Part shown: in pieces, positions 55,391 through 64,000 of the stretch
Layout of the letters: each line of letters begins with the position of its first letter
How positions within the stretch are numbered: position 1 is the stretch's first letter
Origin: Stutzerimonas stutzeri
Lineage (GTDB): Bacteria > Pseudomonadota > Gammaproteobacteria > Pseudomonadales > Pseudomonadaceae
Assembly: GCF_015291885.1 (NCBI RefSeq)
Contig: NZ_CP036186.1
Coordinates: 3,003,001-3,067,000 of the forward strand
DNA: 64,000 nt
Direction: 5' to 3'
Program-made: the position numbers and the translations under genes
Notes under the pieces: model-generated
Told to the model about the DNA's origin: nothing
What the model saw: the letters and a program-made list of their open reading frames with translations, nothing else
The model's database searches: none

Positions 55391-55447
55391 CTAATCCTCC
55401 AACAGCCGCGGTTTTTTTGACGCATCGCGGCAGGCAAATACTAGATA

Positions 55448-55462
55448 GCAACAAGGGTGCCA
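55448..55462 (-). promoter_or_regulatory. Sigma-54 promoter of the fliE operon
   Basis: On the minus strand TGGCAC-N5-TTGC matches the sigma-54 consensus exactly. The start would be near 55437, leaving about 47 leader bases before fliE. The remainder of the 240-bp gap to the divergent benE gene shows no clear second promoter. Confidence 0.9.
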
Positions 55463-55630
55463 GAACCAGATTCAATGACCGGGCTTGGCGATGACCTGCA
55501 CCTGTACCTCGCTCGACTGTTACGTTTAATGCGTACGCTGCTGTACCGCGACGCCTTGCTCTGCGAGGCAATAGGCTTGTACGGGGCCCGCCGCCTGCGG
55601 CCTCAACAACTCAAATAAGTAGAAGCAAGA

Positions 55631-56818
55631 ATGAATGAGATTGGCCGTACCGCAATGCGCCCCCTGAGCGATAGCTCGCCCTCGACCATCGTGGCTGGCT
55701 TCATTGCCATGCTCACCGGCTATACCAGCTCGCTGGTACTGATGTTTCAGGCCGGCCAGGCAGCCGGGCTGAGCGCGGCGCAGATTTCCTCCTGGATATG
55801 GGCGCTGTCGATCGGCATGGCGATCTGCAGCATCGGCCTGTCGCTGCGCTATCGCACTCCAGTGGTGGTTGCCTGGTCGACCCCGGGCGCCGCCCTGCTG
55901 ATCACCAGCCTGCCCGGCGTGCCGTACGGCGAGGCGATCGGTGCGTTCATCTTCGCTTCAGCGCTGATTGCCCTGTGTGGTCTCACCGGCAGCTTCGATC
56001 GACTGATGCGGCGGGTGCCGGCGTCCCTGGCCGCTGCGCTGCTGGCCGGCGTGCTGTTCAATATCGGTATCGAGATCTTCCGCGCCGTAGAAGTCCAGCC
56101 GGTGCTGGTGCTCGGTATGTTCTTCAGCTATCTGCTGGCCAAGCGACTGCAACCTCGCTACGCGGTGTTGGCCGCATTGCTGGTCGGATGCCTGATCGCC
56201 GGTGTTTCCGGCTTGCTGGATTTCCAGCGTTTCAGCCTGCAGGTGGCGGTGCCGGTCTGGACAACACCTGCAATCTCCTTCGCGGCGATTTTCAGCATCG
56301 GGATTCCGCTATTCGTCATCGCCATGGCCTCGCAGAACATGCCGGGCCTCGCGGTACTGCGCGCGGAGGGTTATCAGGTACCGGCTTCGCCATTGATTTC
56401 CACCACAGGCATCGCTTCGGTGCTGCTGGCGCCGTTTGGCTCCCACGGCATCCACTTGGCAGCGATCACCATGGCGATCTGCGCGGGCCCCGAAGCTCAC
56501 CCCGATCCGCAAAAACGCTACACCGCTGCGGCTTGGTGCGGAGTGTTCTACGGCATTGCCGGGATCTTCGGTGCGACCCTGGCTGCGCTGTTTGCTGCCT
56601 TTCCAGCAGCGCTGGTGTTGTCCGTTGCGGCACTGGCGCTGCTCGGCTCGATCGGCTCAGGATTGACCCAAGCCATGCAGCAGCCCAACGAGCGCGAGGC
56701 AGCGTTGATCACATTCATGGTCACGGCATCGGGTTTGACACTGTTCGGAATCGGCGCGGCGCTGTGGGGATTGATCGCCGGGGTAGTAACGCTGGTGATT
56801 CTGAGCCGCCGCTGCTAG
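55631..56818 (+). CDS. benE: BenE family benzoate/aromatic acid transporter
   Basis: This 395-residue inner-membrane protein has about 12 hydrophobic helices. It fits the BenE family: TIVAGFIAMLTGYTSSLVLM near the start, WSTPGAALLI, IPLFVIAMASQNMPGLAVLR and LAPFGSHGIHLAAITMAICAG. BenE proteins move benzoate with protons, but no benzoate catabolic gene is in this window, so the substrate is open. AAGCAAGA precedes the ATG. It is divergent from fliE and convergent with the SDR gene. Confidence 0.9.
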   Translation: MNEIGRTAMRPLSDSSPSTIVAGFIAMLTGYTSSLVLMFQAGQAAGLSAAQISSWIWALSIGMAICSIGLSLRYRTPVVVAWSTPGAALLITSLPGVPYGEAIGAFIFASALIALCGLTGSFDRLMRRVPASLAAALLAGVLFNIGIEIFRAVEVQPVLVLGMFFSYLLAKRLQPRYAVLAALLVGCLIAGVSGLLDFQRFSLQVAVPVWTTPAISFAAIFSIGIPLFVIAMASQNMPGLAVLRAEGYQVPASPLISTTGIASVLLAPFGSHGIHLAAITMAICAGPEAHPDPQKRYTAAAWCGVFYGIAGIFGATLAALFAAFPAALVLSVAALALLGSIGSGLTQAMQQPNEREAALITFMVTASGLTLFGIGAALWGLIAGVVTLVILSRRC

Positions 56819-56865
56819 ACCGCTTCAGAAACGTTGCCCGACCAGGCGGGGCCGGGCCAGACGCC

Positions 56866-57627
56866 CTAGATCGCCGTCGCACCACCATCCACCGCCAACG
56901 CTTGGCCGGTAGTGAACGCGGCGCCATCGCAGCACAGGTACAACACCGCGGTTGCGATCTCCTCGACCTTCCCAATCCGGCCCACCGGATGCATCGCCGC
57001 CGCGAACTCTGCCTTGCGCGGGTCCGCTTCGTAGGCGCGGCGAAACATGTCGGTGTCGATCACCGCCGGGCACACGGCATTCACGCGGATCTTCTTCTTC
57101 GCATACTCGATCGCCGCCGACTTGGTCAGACCGATCACCGCATGCTTGGACGCCGCATAAATGCTCATCTTCGGCGCGGCGCCCAGGCCGGCGACCGAGG
57201 CGGTGTTGACGATGGCGCCACCACCTTGCGCCAACATGACTGGCAGCTGGTGCTTCATGCATAACCACACGCCCTTGACGTTGACGCCCATGATCGCGTC
57301 GAACTCCGCCTCGCTGCCTTCGGCCAACCGGCCCTGCTCGATCTCGATGCCGGCATTGTTGAATGCGTAATCGAGCCGGCCATATTGGGCCAGCGTCTGC
57401 TCGATGAGCGCCTTGACGTCTTCGTCACGCGTCACGTCGCAGCGCACGGCGATCGCCTCGCCTCCAGCGGCACGAATGCTTTCTGCGCCGTCACGGATAC
57501 CCGCTTCGTCAATATCGGCCAGCACTACCTTGAGACCCTGCTCGGCGAACGCCTGCGCCGTGGCGCGACCGATACCTGCCGCTGCGCCTGTGACCAGGGC
57601 AACCTGCCCGGAAAATGTCATGCTCAT
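56866..57627 (-). CDS. Short-chain dehydrogenase/reductase
   Basis: This 253-residue classical SDR has the cofactor motif TGAAAGIG (14-21), an acidic residue after the second strand (LADIDEAG, favouring NAD), the structural NNAG and the catalytic YAASK with Ser in NTASVAG. The C-terminal GQALAVDGGATAI is typical of glucose-dehydrogenase-like members. The substrate is unknown. It is divergent from the MDR oxidoreductase gene, about 218 bp away. Confidence 0.92.
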   Translation of the reverse strand: MSMTFSGQVALVTGAAAGIGRATAQAFAEQGLKVVLADIDEAGIRDGAESIRAAGGEAIAVRCDVTRDEDVKALIEQTLAQYGRLDYAFNNAGIEIEQGRLAEGSEAEFDAIMGVNVKGVWLCMKHQLPVMLAQGGGAIVNTASVAGLGAAPKMSIYAASKHAVIGLTKSAAIEYAKKKIRVNAVCPAVIDTDMFRRAYEADPRKAEFAAAMHPVGRIGKVEEIATAVLYLCCDGAAFTTGQALAVDGGATAI

Positions 57628-57844
57628 TGTTGTTCTTCCCGAAGAGATCTAATGGCCTTGCGCCCGTGAAATGACCGCATATGGCTTCCCGGTCAAACTT
57701 ATACCGCTATCTGTCCGCGCATTTCACCGCTGCCACGGTCATATCACCGAAGTGGATGCCCGTGCATTCCAGCGCCCTCGCATTCCTTGCGATACAGAGC
57801 CAGGCGGGCTAAACCAAACCTTTCGCAAATACGAGGCTTTTTTC

Positions 57845-58849
57845 ATGACCCTGCTCAACCAGCAATTCCTGCTAGCCCAGCGGCCGATCGGTGCGCCGAC
57901 CCGGGAAACCTTCGACTACGTCGAGCAGCCGGTGAGCGAGCCTGGCCCCAATCAGATCCTGGTCAAGGTCGAATACTTGTCCATCGACCCGGCCATGCGC
58001 GGCTGGATGAACGATGCCAAGTCCTATATTCCGCCAGTGGGTATCGGCGAGGTGATGCGCGCGCTAGGCGTCGGTAAAGTGATCGCCTCGCAGCACCCAG
58101 GCTTCAAGGAAGGCGACTATGTGAACGGTGCGCTGGGCGTGCAGGCGTACTATCTCGGCGAGCCGAAAGGCTTCTACAAGGTCGACCCGCAGCAGGCGCC
58201 ACTGCCCCGCTACCTCTCGGCACTGGGCATGACCGGTATGACCGCCTACTTCGCCCTGCTCGCAGTGGGCCAACCCAAGGCCGGCGAAACGGTGGTGATT
58301 TCCGGCGCAGCAGGCGCGGTTGGCAGCATTGCCGGGCAGATCGCCAAGATCAAAGGCTGTCGCGTCGTGGGTATCGCCGGGGGCGCGGACAAGTGCCGCT
58401 TCCTGACCGAGAAGCTCGGCTTCGATGGCGCCATCGACTACAAGAATGAAGACCTGGCCGCAGGCTTGAAGCGCGAATGCCCGAAAGGTGTGGATGTGTT
58501 CTTCGACAACGTCGGCGGGGAGATTCTCGATACGGTGCTGCAGCGCATCAGCGTCGGCGCGCGAGTGGTCATCTGCGGCGCCATCAGCCAGTACAACAAT
58601 AAAGAAGCGGTGAAAGGCCCATCGAACTATCTGTCGCTGCTGGTCAATCGCGCGCGAATGGAAGGCATGGTGGTGACCGACTATGTATCACGCTATCCCG
58701 AGGCGATGCGCGACATGGCCGAGTGGCTCGCAAGCGGCCAGCTCAAGAGCAAGGAAGACATCATCGAGGGGCTGCAGACCTTCCCCGACACACTGATGAA
58801 GCTGTTCACTGGCGGCAACTTCGGCAAGCTGGTGCTCAAGGTCAGCTGA
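57845..58849 (+). CDS. NADP-dependent MDR oxidoreductase (CurA/leukotriene B4 dehydrogenase-like)
   Basis: This 334-residue medium-chain reductase lacks zinc ligands and has MRGWMNDAKSYIPPVGIGEV, the nucleotide loop GAAGAVGSIAGQIAK and VFFDNVGGEILDTVL, placing it with the 2-alkenal/double-bond reductases related to CurA. It should reduce activated C=C bonds with NADPH. The ATG at 57845 follows GAGG; the open frame extends upstream without a ribosome site. A strong terminator follows. Confidence 0.92.
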   Translation: MTLLNQQFLLAQRPIGAPTRETFDYVEQPVSEPGPNQILVKVEYLSIDPAMRGWMNDAKSYIPPVGIGEVMRALGVGKVIASQHPGFKEGDYVNGALGVQAYYLGEPKGFYKVDPQQAPLPRYLSALGMTGMTAYFALLAVGQPKAGETVVISGAAGAVGSIAGQIAKIKGCRVVGIAGGADKCRFLTEKLGFDGAIDYKNEDLAAGLKRECPKGVDVFFDNVGGEILDTVLQRISVGARVVICGAISQYNNKEAVKGPSNYLSLLVNRARMEGMVVTDYVSRYPEAMRDMAEWLASGQLKSKEDIIEGLQTFPDTLMKLFTGGNFGKLVLKVS

Positions 58850-58867
58850 GCACCCGCCCGCTTCGTC

Positions 58868-58900
58868 AAAAAAGGCTGAGCCGTTAGGCCCAGCCTTTTT
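58868..58900. terminator. Bidirectional terminator between the MDR gene and pyrF
   Basis: AAAAAGGCTG-A-GCC and GGC-C-CAGCCTTTTT form a 13-position stem with one mismatch and a GTTA loop, giving T-runs on both strands. It serves the MDR gene (plus) and pyrF (minus), which converge. Confidence 0.88.
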
Positions 58901-58902
58901 CG

Positions 58903-59598
58903 TCATGCCAGCTCGGCGACCACGGCTGCCAGCGCTTGCGCCGGATCGGCTGCCTGAGCAATAGGCCGGCCGATCACCAGATAATCGGAGCCCGCAGTCA
59001 TGGCCTGGGCGGGCGTGAGAATGCGGCGCTGATCGTCCTGCGCGCTACCAGCCGGACGAATGCCTGGGGTAACCAGTTGCAGCGCCGGGAACTGCGCCTT
59101 GAGCGGCACGGCCTCCTGCGCCGAACAGACCAGCCCATCGAGGCCCGCCTGCGACGCCAGCCCGGCCAGCCGCAGCACCTGATCCTGCGGCGCGATATCC
59201 AGACCGATGCCGGCGAGATCGTCCTGCTCCATGCTGGTCAGCACGGTTACACCGATCAGCAACGGTGCAGGCCCGGACATGCTGGAAAGCGTTTCACGGC
59301 AGGCCGCCATCATCCGCAGACCACCGGAACAGTGCACATTGACCATCCACACACCCAGCTCGGCAGCGGCCTTCACAGCCATTGCGGTAGTGTTGGGAAT
59401 GTCATGAAACTTGAGGTCGAGAAATACCTCGAAGCCCATCCCCTGTAACGCCTCAACCACAGCCGGACCACAGCGCGTGAACAATTCCTTGCCTACCTTG
59501 ACCCGGCAAAGCGTGGGATCGAGTTGCTGCGCCAATGCCAGCGCGGCATCGCGGGATGGGAAGTCGAGCGCTACGATGATCGGAGTCTGGCAGGTCAT
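58903..59598 (-). CDS. pyrF: Orotidine 5'-phosphate decarboxylase PyrF
   Basis: PyrF (231 residues) makes UMP from orotidine monophosphate. Landmarks are [29 protein letters not shown], the catalytic [12 protein letters not shown] and LVTPGIRP plus DYLVIGRPI. It is a single gene ending at the bidirectional terminator. Confidence 0.98.
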   Translation of the reverse strand: MTCQTPIIVALDFPSRDAALALAQQLDPTLCRVKVGKELFTRCGPAVVEALQGMGFEVFLDLKFHDIPNTTAMAVKAAAELGVWMVNVHCSGGLRMMAACRETLSSMSGPAPLLIGVTVLTSMEQDDLAGIGLDIAPQDQVLRLAGLASQAGLDGLVCSAQEAVPLKAQFPALQLVTPGIRPAGSAQDDQRRILTPAQAMTAGSDYLVIGRPIAQAADPAQALAAVVAELA

Positions 59599-59775
59599 GA
59601 CACGTCCTCGGAAAATTCGGCGCGCATTGTCGCAGAAAATGTCGCTTGCGACGAAAGCCAGGCAGGCTGGTCAAAACAGAACGTCGTCATGAGCCAATAG
59701 GTGACCAGTCAGACACACCCACGTACAGTGCAGCTGTCGGCGCAGGTTCACTAAATGTCCGCTTGGAGGAAGAGC

Positions 59776-59952
59776 ATGCCTTGGTATTTCTGGCTAATTC
59801 TGATCGTCGCACTAGGCTCGATTGTCAGCAGCCTACTATTGTTACGCTCCACTGCCCGCAAGATTCCGTTGACCGAGGAACAAAAACAGCGCATCGCCCA
59901 ACGCAACGCTGAGGCCGATGCCGAAGAGGCCAGGGAACGGGACAGACGCTGA
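59776..59952 (+). CDS. Small DUF2897 membrane protein
   Basis: This 58-residue protein has one N-terminal membrane helix (about 3-23, WYFWLILIVALGSIVSSLLL) and a charged tail (TEEQKQRIAQRNAEADAEEA). It fits DUF2897. The ATG at 59776 follows GGAGGA with six bases of spacing. The function is unknown. The cyclase gene begins 100 bp downstream on the same strand. Confidence 0.85.
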   Translation: MPWYFWLILIVALGSIVSSLLLLRSTARKIPLTEEQKQRIAQRNAEADAEEARERDRR

Positions 59953-60052
59953 ACCTCTGCGCGGATGCTTGCTCTTGGGATGATTTCGCTACTCGGCGGT
60001 GGCACCATGCCGCACCGCCGCGATCATTGCCGCTCTGGTTAGGATTCTCCTC

Positions 60053-62620
60053 ATGCACACCCTCCCTACTGAAGATGGCCCGGCCAAGCCGGAGGCCAGA
60101 CTCATCTTTGCTCGTCGCATCCTCCCGGGAATGGTCGCGCTGCTGGTAATCGCTCTGGTGGCTGCTGCATTTGCGGTTATCCACATCGCTCGGCGAATAG
60201 ATCAGAACGCTTTGCAACAAAGCCATTTTCTCACCAGCAAAGCGCTGCAGGTGCAGCACGACTGGATGGAACGCTCCATCGCCGATTACGCCTTTTGGGG
60301 GGATGCCTACGCTCATCTCAACAAGCAGGTCGATGTTGCTTGGGCCTTCAATCAAGCCAATCTGGGCCCGTCGCTCTACAAGGATTTCGGCTACGACGCC
60401 GTGCTGGTGATAACGCCCGCAGGTGATACCAGCTACTCGGTTGTTCGCGGAAAGCTGCAAGAAGTCGAGGGCACTCAGTACCTGCAACACGGACTACCGG
60501 AGCTGCTGGCGCGAGCGCGCGCAGCGGCTGAAGAAGAGGCAGGCGTTTCCGCGTTACTCTGGGTCGAGGGCTCGCCAGCGCTGGTCGCCGCGGCCGTGCT
60601 AACCACCGGTGGCTCTGACATAGAAGAAGACGAGGGGCCGGCCTCCACGCTCCTGTTCGTCGATCTGCTGGATGCCGAGCGGCTGCGGGAGATCGGCGAG
60701 CAATACGCAATCGAGCAACTACGCCTGGCCCCCGAGACTGTCGAAATCGAGGGCCCTAGTATCCATCTGTCGATGGAGGATGGTTCGCCCGTCCAATTCA
60801 CCTGGACTGCAGCACAACCGGGCCGCCTGCTGTTGTGGGTTACGCTGCCTGTGCTGGCAGCCGTGGCGCTTGGCTTGGCTCTGCTCGCCTGGCTGCTAAT
60901 CCGCCACGCCCTGCGCCTGATGAATCTACTGGACACGAGCTATGCACGGCTTGCTGCCAGTCGCGGGGCGCTGGCAGCAAGTGAAGAGCGTTTTCGCGAT
61001 GTTGCCGAAGCCTCGTCCGACTGGATCTGGGAAACAGACGCGCACGCTCGACTGACCTTTCTTTCCAATCGCTTCCGGCAAATAACTGGGCATGAACCCG
61101 GGCAATGGTTAGGCCGGCCTCTGTTGGAGTTACTGATTACCGACAGCGCCGCGCTGGAAAACTGGCTCGAAGCACCACAGACCATGCCCTTGCGCAGCAG
61201 CTACCGCGCGGCTGATGGATGTGAGCGCTATTGCCGCCTGGCCGCACGTGCCATCCATCACGACGGCAAGTTGCTTGGCTTCCGTGGAACCGCCAGTGAC
61301 ACTACCGAAGAAACCAAGGCCCAGGCCCGCGTTCAATACCTATCCCAACATGACGCACTGACAGGGTTGCCCAACCGCAGCCGCCTGCGCGACTACCTCG
61401 AACAGAACCTGACATCGCCGCGTAGCGGCTCGATCCTGACCCTGCTCTACATCGACCTCGACCGCTTCAAGCCGGTGAACGACACCCTTGGTCATGCGGC
61501 CGGCGATGAGGTCCTGATCGGAGTTGCGTCGCGCCTGCGTGAGCACACCCGTGACGGCGACCTCGTGGCGCGACTGGGGGGTGACGAATTCGTCGTCGCG
61601 CTTCATCGGATCAGTGAAGCCACAGATATCGACCACTTGTGCAAACGCATCATTGAGGCGATCAGTGCCCCCTTTGTCTATGAGGATCAGCAAATCAACA
61701 TCGGAGCTAGCATCGGTGTTGCGCTGGCCCCAGAGGATGCCTCTCAGGCCAACGAACTGCTGCGCTGCGCAGACATAGCGCTGTACCAGGCCAAGGAGGC
61801 CGGACGCGGGACCTGGCGTGCATATGGCCGAGAAATGGACCAGCGTCTACATGAGCGCCTGCGACGCGAAGACGAACTGCGCATCGCAATTGCCGAACGG
61901 CAGCTGGAGGTCCACTACCAGCCGCGCTACCTAAGCCAGGGCATGCAGATCGTAGGCGCTGAAGCCCTTCTGCGCTGGCACCACCCCGAGCGAGGCATGT
62001 TGCTACCGGAGCATTTCATTCCGCTGGCCGAAGAGACAGGAATGATCATCCCTCTCGGACGCTGGGTGCTGCATCAAGCCTGCAAACAAGCGGCAATGTG
62101 GCCGAGCCATTTGGTGGTATCGGTGAATCTGTCGCCGCTGCAATTGCATGACGACCGGCTACTCGACGAAATAGCGCGGGCGCTCAGCGAGAATGGTTTG
62201 CAGGGAGAACGCCTGGAACTGGAAATCACCGAAAGCGCGCTGCTGCGCGAGACCCAGAGCACGCTGGACCTGCTCAACCGCATCAAGGCACTCGGCGTGC
62301 GCCTGGCGGTGGATGACTTCGGCACGGGCTACTCGTCGCTGACCAACCTACGCCACTATCCTTTCGACGTGATCAAGATCGATAACAGCTTTGTTGCCGG
62401 CATCGGGCAGTCATCGGAAGATCACTCGGTTGTGCGCGCGCTAATCGAGTTAGGTCGCGGCCTGCGGATGCGTGTTACGGCCGAGGGCGTGGAAACGGAA
62501 GAGCAGCTGCGCCTGCTGACCGATGATGGCTGTACGGAAGTGCAGGGTTTCCACATGAGCCACCCCTTGCCAGCCCAAGAGCTGCATGGATTGCTTCACG
62601 CTATGGTGATCCAACGCTGA
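60053..62620 (+). CDS. Membrane CHASE4-PAS-GGDEF-EAL c-di-GMP enzyme
   Basis: This 855-residue protein makes and/or breaks cyclic di-GMP. A first helix (about 24-46), a periplasmic CHASE4-like sensor (about 50-255; WMERSIADYAFWGDAYAHL), a second helix (259-283), a PAS domain (about 312-422), GGDEF (intact at 509-513, with an inhibitory RxxD five residues before) and EAL follow. EAL residues look complete: EALLRW, VSVNLSPLQL, LEITES, VDDFGTGYSS, IKIDNSFV and AEGVET. Both activities are therefore possible. The ATG at 60053 has AGGA eight bases upstream; a GTG at 59999 is the alternative. Confidence 0.93.
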   Translation: MHTLPTEDGPAKPEARLIFARRILPGMVALLVIALVAAAFAVIHIARRIDQNALQQSHFLTSKALQVQHDWMERSIADYAFWGDAYAHLNKQVDVAWAFNQANLGPSLYKDFGYDAVLVITPAGDTSYSVVRGKLQEVEGTQYLQHGLPELLARARAAAEEEAGVSALLWVEGSPALVAAAVLTTGGSDIEEDEGPASTLLFVDLLDAERLREIGEQYAIEQLRLAPETVEIEGPSIHLSMEDGSPVQFTWTAAQPGRLLLWVTLPVLAAVALGLALLAWLLIRHALRLMNLLDTSYARLAASRGALAASEERFRDVAEASSDWIWETDAHARLTFLSNRFRQITGHEPGQWLGRPLLELLITDSAALENWLEAPQTMPLRSSYRAADGCERYCRLAARAIHHDGKLLGFRGTASDTTEETKAQARVQYLSQHDALTGLPNRSRLRDYLEQNLTSPRSGSILTLLYIDLDRFKPVNDTLGHAAGDEVLIGVASRLREHTRDGDLVARLGGDEFVVALHRISEATDIDHLCKRIIEAISAPFVYEDQQINIGASIGVALAPEDASQANELLRCADIALYQAKEAGRGTWRAYGREMDQRLHERLRREDELRIAIAERQLEVHYQPRYLSQGMQIVGAEALLRWHHPERGMLLPEHFIPLAEETGMIIPLGRWVLHQACKQAAMWPSHLVVSVNLSPLQLHDDRLLDEIARALSENGLQGERLELEITESALLRETQSTLDLLNRIKALGVRLAVDDFGTGYSSLTNLRHYPFDVIKIDNSFVAGIGQSSEDHSVVRALIELGRGLRMRVTAEGVETEEQLRLLTDDGCTEVQGFHMSHPLPAQELHGLLHAMVIQR

Positions 62621-62641
62621 GGATGCAAGCCCCATTGCGGC

Positions 62642-63154
62642 TTAGCGCTTGAACTCGAAGCGAATTTCAGCGCCGTCGATTAGCCCTTCGTCATTATCTT
62701 CACTGGGAATCAAGCGGCCGTCGACCTGCATCGATTGCGATGGTCTGGCTGAATCGAAAAGCGGCGGTAACAGCCGAACGGGCTCGCCGCCAGTCGCTGG
62801 CATCAGTTCTTCAGCCAGCTCCTCCGGCAGCCGCAGGTCAAGTACCGGCGCGGGAAGCTCAACCTCCGCCGCCTTCTCGGCAGGCCGCTTGACCGGGGCC
62901 GGTTGGACCGCAGGCTTGGGTTCAGGCTCAGGTATATTGATCTGCAGTTCGGGCGGCTCGGCATCCGAACTTTCTTCGACTGGCGCAAGCTCGATCTCGA
63001 GATCCGGGGGCTCCTCAGACGGCTCGGCGATGACCGGCGGCAGCGCCTGTTCCTCGATCGGCACCGGCGAGCGCTCGGACTCCGAGGTCGACTCGTCCTC
63101 TCCGCACCCGCCGAGCAAGGCCAGTGACAGCAACAACAGCAGCGGCCTTCGCAT
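62642..63154 (-). CDS. Pro/Glu-rich lipoprotein
   Basis: This 170-residue protein has a lipoprotein signal with lipobox LLGGC (Cys17) and a long Pro/Glu/Ala-rich extended region (about 25-110; PEPEPKPAVQPAPVKRPAE), then a short C-terminal part (LRLPEELAEELMPATGGEPV, EIRFEFKR). I know no function. AGGAG precedes the ATG. It lies 37 bp after the MocR-type gene and may be co-transcribed with it; it converges on the cyclase gene. Confidence 0.78.
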   Translation of the reverse strand: MRRPLLLLLSLALLGGCGEDESTSESERSPVPIEEQALPPVIAEPSEEPPDLEIELAPVEESSDAEPPELQINIPEPEPKPAVQPAPVKRPAEKAAEVELPAPVLDLRLPEELAEELMPATGGEPVRLLPPLFDSARPSQSMQVDGRLIPSEDNDEGLIDGAEIRFEFKR

Positions 63155-63191
63155 CTAGATCGCTCCTAACGGCTTCCGGATCAGAGCAACC

Positions 63192-64000
63192 CTACTGGGC
63201 GACTCCACAAAGCTCCGACGCCAACTGCCCGAGCGTGCGCAGCGCCCGGTCGGTTTCGTGATTCCAAGGCAACCCACAATTAAGTCGGATGCAGTGGTTG
63301 AACTGTTCGGTGTTACTGAATATGAGCCCCGGGGCAATACTGATCCCCTGCTCCAGAGCCCGCACATGCAGATCCTGAGTGTTGACCCGTACCGGCAGAC
63401 TGACCCAGAGAATGAAATTGCCTTTAGGCCTCGTCATCTGAGTGCCTTCGGGAAAGTAACGTTGTACCGCCAGCTGAAAAGCGCTCAGATTCTTACGGTA
63501 CTCCTGCCTAACGGCCCGTAGATGTCGGTCGTAGCCACCATTTTCGAGATAAGCCGCTACCCCCATCTGGGTCACGCTACACGCCGAATGCGTGCTGAAA
63601 GTTTGCAAACGCTCGATCTCCGGCTGGTGCCGCCCGGCGATGATCCAGCCGATGCGCACCCCAGGCGACAGGGTCTTGGAGAAACTGGAACAGTAGATAA
63701 CGCGCCCCTCCTGATCATTGGACTTGAGCGCCTTGTACTGGTCCTGATCGAACACCAGCTCACCGTATATATCGTCCTCGATGATTTGGATATCGAACCG
63801 CGCCGCCAGGTTCAACAACTGCTTCTGCCGGTAGTCGGGCATGCTCACACCCAAGGGGTTGCTCAGGCGCGCCGTCAGTACCAGCGCCTTGATCGGCCAT
63901 TGCCCTGCCGCCAGCTGCAGCGCTTCCAGGCTCATGCCTGTATCGGGATCGCTCGGTATCTCGATGACCTTAAGCCCGAGCAGATCGGCTAGCTGCAGCA
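63192..64000 (-). CDS. MocR/PdxR-type GntR regulator or PLP aminotransferase (5' end cut)
   Basis: The last 269 residues of a PLP-binding class I aminotransferase fold are visible; the frame stays open to the window edge. Marks are NPLGVSMPDYRQKQLL, IIEDDIYGEL and the PLP lysine in SSFSKTLSPGVRIGW. The pattern fits the C-terminal domain of MocR-family regulators, which carry an N-terminal GntR DNA-binding domain; that part would lie beyond 64000, so a free aminotransferase is not excluded. Confidence 0.85.
   Translation of the reverse strand, partial: LQLADLLGLKVIEIPSDPDTGMSLEALQLAAGQWPIKALVLTARLSNPLGVSMPDYRQKQLLNLAARFDIQIIEDDIYGELVFDQDQYKALKSNDQEGRVIYCSSFSKTLSPGVRIGWIIAGRHQPEIERLQTFSTHSACSVTQMGVAAYLENGGYDRHLRAVRQEYRKNLSAFQLAVQRYFPEGTQMTRPKGNFILWVSLPVRVNTQDLHVRALEQGISIAPGLIFSNTEQFNHCIRLNCGLPWNHETDRALRTLGQLASELCGVAQ

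Noticed and set aside
55798..57264. Open frame of 488 codons overlapping benE and the SDR gene
   Set aside because: It crosses two convergent real genes in other frames and has Arg/Gly-rich nonsense composition.
62649..63158. Ser/Gly-rich frame of 169 codons exactly opposite the Pro/Glu lipoprotein
   Set aside because: Pro and Glu codons read backwards give Gly and Ser/Leu, which explains the repeats; the minus strand has the lipobox and ribosome site.

Overview
The window reads as a chromosomal stretch of a Pseudomonadaceae gammaproteobacterium, most likely the Stutzerimonas (Pseudomonas stutzeri) group. This is inferred from the high-GC coding, the FleQ/FleSR flagellar hierarchy with sigma-54 promoters, single-polar-flagellum genes (flhF, fleN), the HptB-HsbR-HsbA switch and a thiopurine methyltransferase. 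No computation was run; family calls rest on motifs and remembered protein sequences.

Layout. (1) 1-2 kb: a P4-type tyrosine integrase lies next to the 3' end of tRNA-Gly(GCC), which follows tRNA-Glu(UUC); this looks like the edge of a genomic island extending off the left side. (2) 2.2-9.9 kb: housekeeping and stress genes: an uncharacterised membrane protein, a glutathione S-transferase, a DUF815 ATPase, glutathione peroxidase, msrB, alaA plus a small partner, htpX, a DUF2959 lipoprotein and tpm. (3) 10-15 kb: fleR, fleS, fleQ and a FliT-like chaperone gene, all on the minus strand. (4) 15-22.5 kb: the complete cytochrome c maturation operon ccmABCDEFGHI with a trailing lipoprotein gene. 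(5) 22.6-24.5 kb, plus strand: a second FliK-like protein and a stand-alone FlhB C-terminal-domain protein. (6) 24.5-34 kb, minus strand: rhodanese, DUF2802, cheW, parP, parC, motD, motC, cheB, cheA, cheZ, cheY. (7) 34-55.5 kb, minus strand: fliA, fleN, flhF, flhA, (sodC inserted on the plus strand), flhB, fliRQPONML, fliK, hptB, hsbR, hsbA, fliJIHGFE. (8) 55.6-64 kb: a BenE-type transporter, an SDR and an MDR oxidoreductase, pyrF, a DUF2897 protein, a CHASE4-PAS-GGDEF-EAL protein, a lipoprotein and a MocR-type regulator cut by the window edge.

How it works together. FleQ with sigma-54 should switch on fleSR and the fliE, fliK, fliL and flhA operons: I find GG-N10-GC elements upstream of all five (exact TGGCAC-N5-TTGC at fliE and fliL). 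FleSR and FliA then drive later genes. FlhF and FleN set pole and number, ParC/ParP place the chemoreceptor array, CheA/W/Y/Z/B signal to FliM/FliN, and MotCD supply a second stator. HptB/HsbR/HsbA, which in P. aeruginosa feed on FlgM and c-di-GMP, sit inside the structural cluster.

The most interesting items are the FliK-like plus FlhB-C pair, three near-identical repeats in CheA that resemble the CheY-docking motifs of FliM, FliN and CheZ in the same window, a terminator-like hairpin just upstream of hsbA, and another in the ccmA leader. I saw no CRISPR array, insertion sequence, prophage structural gene or rRNA. I do not see a clear, wholly undescribed system.
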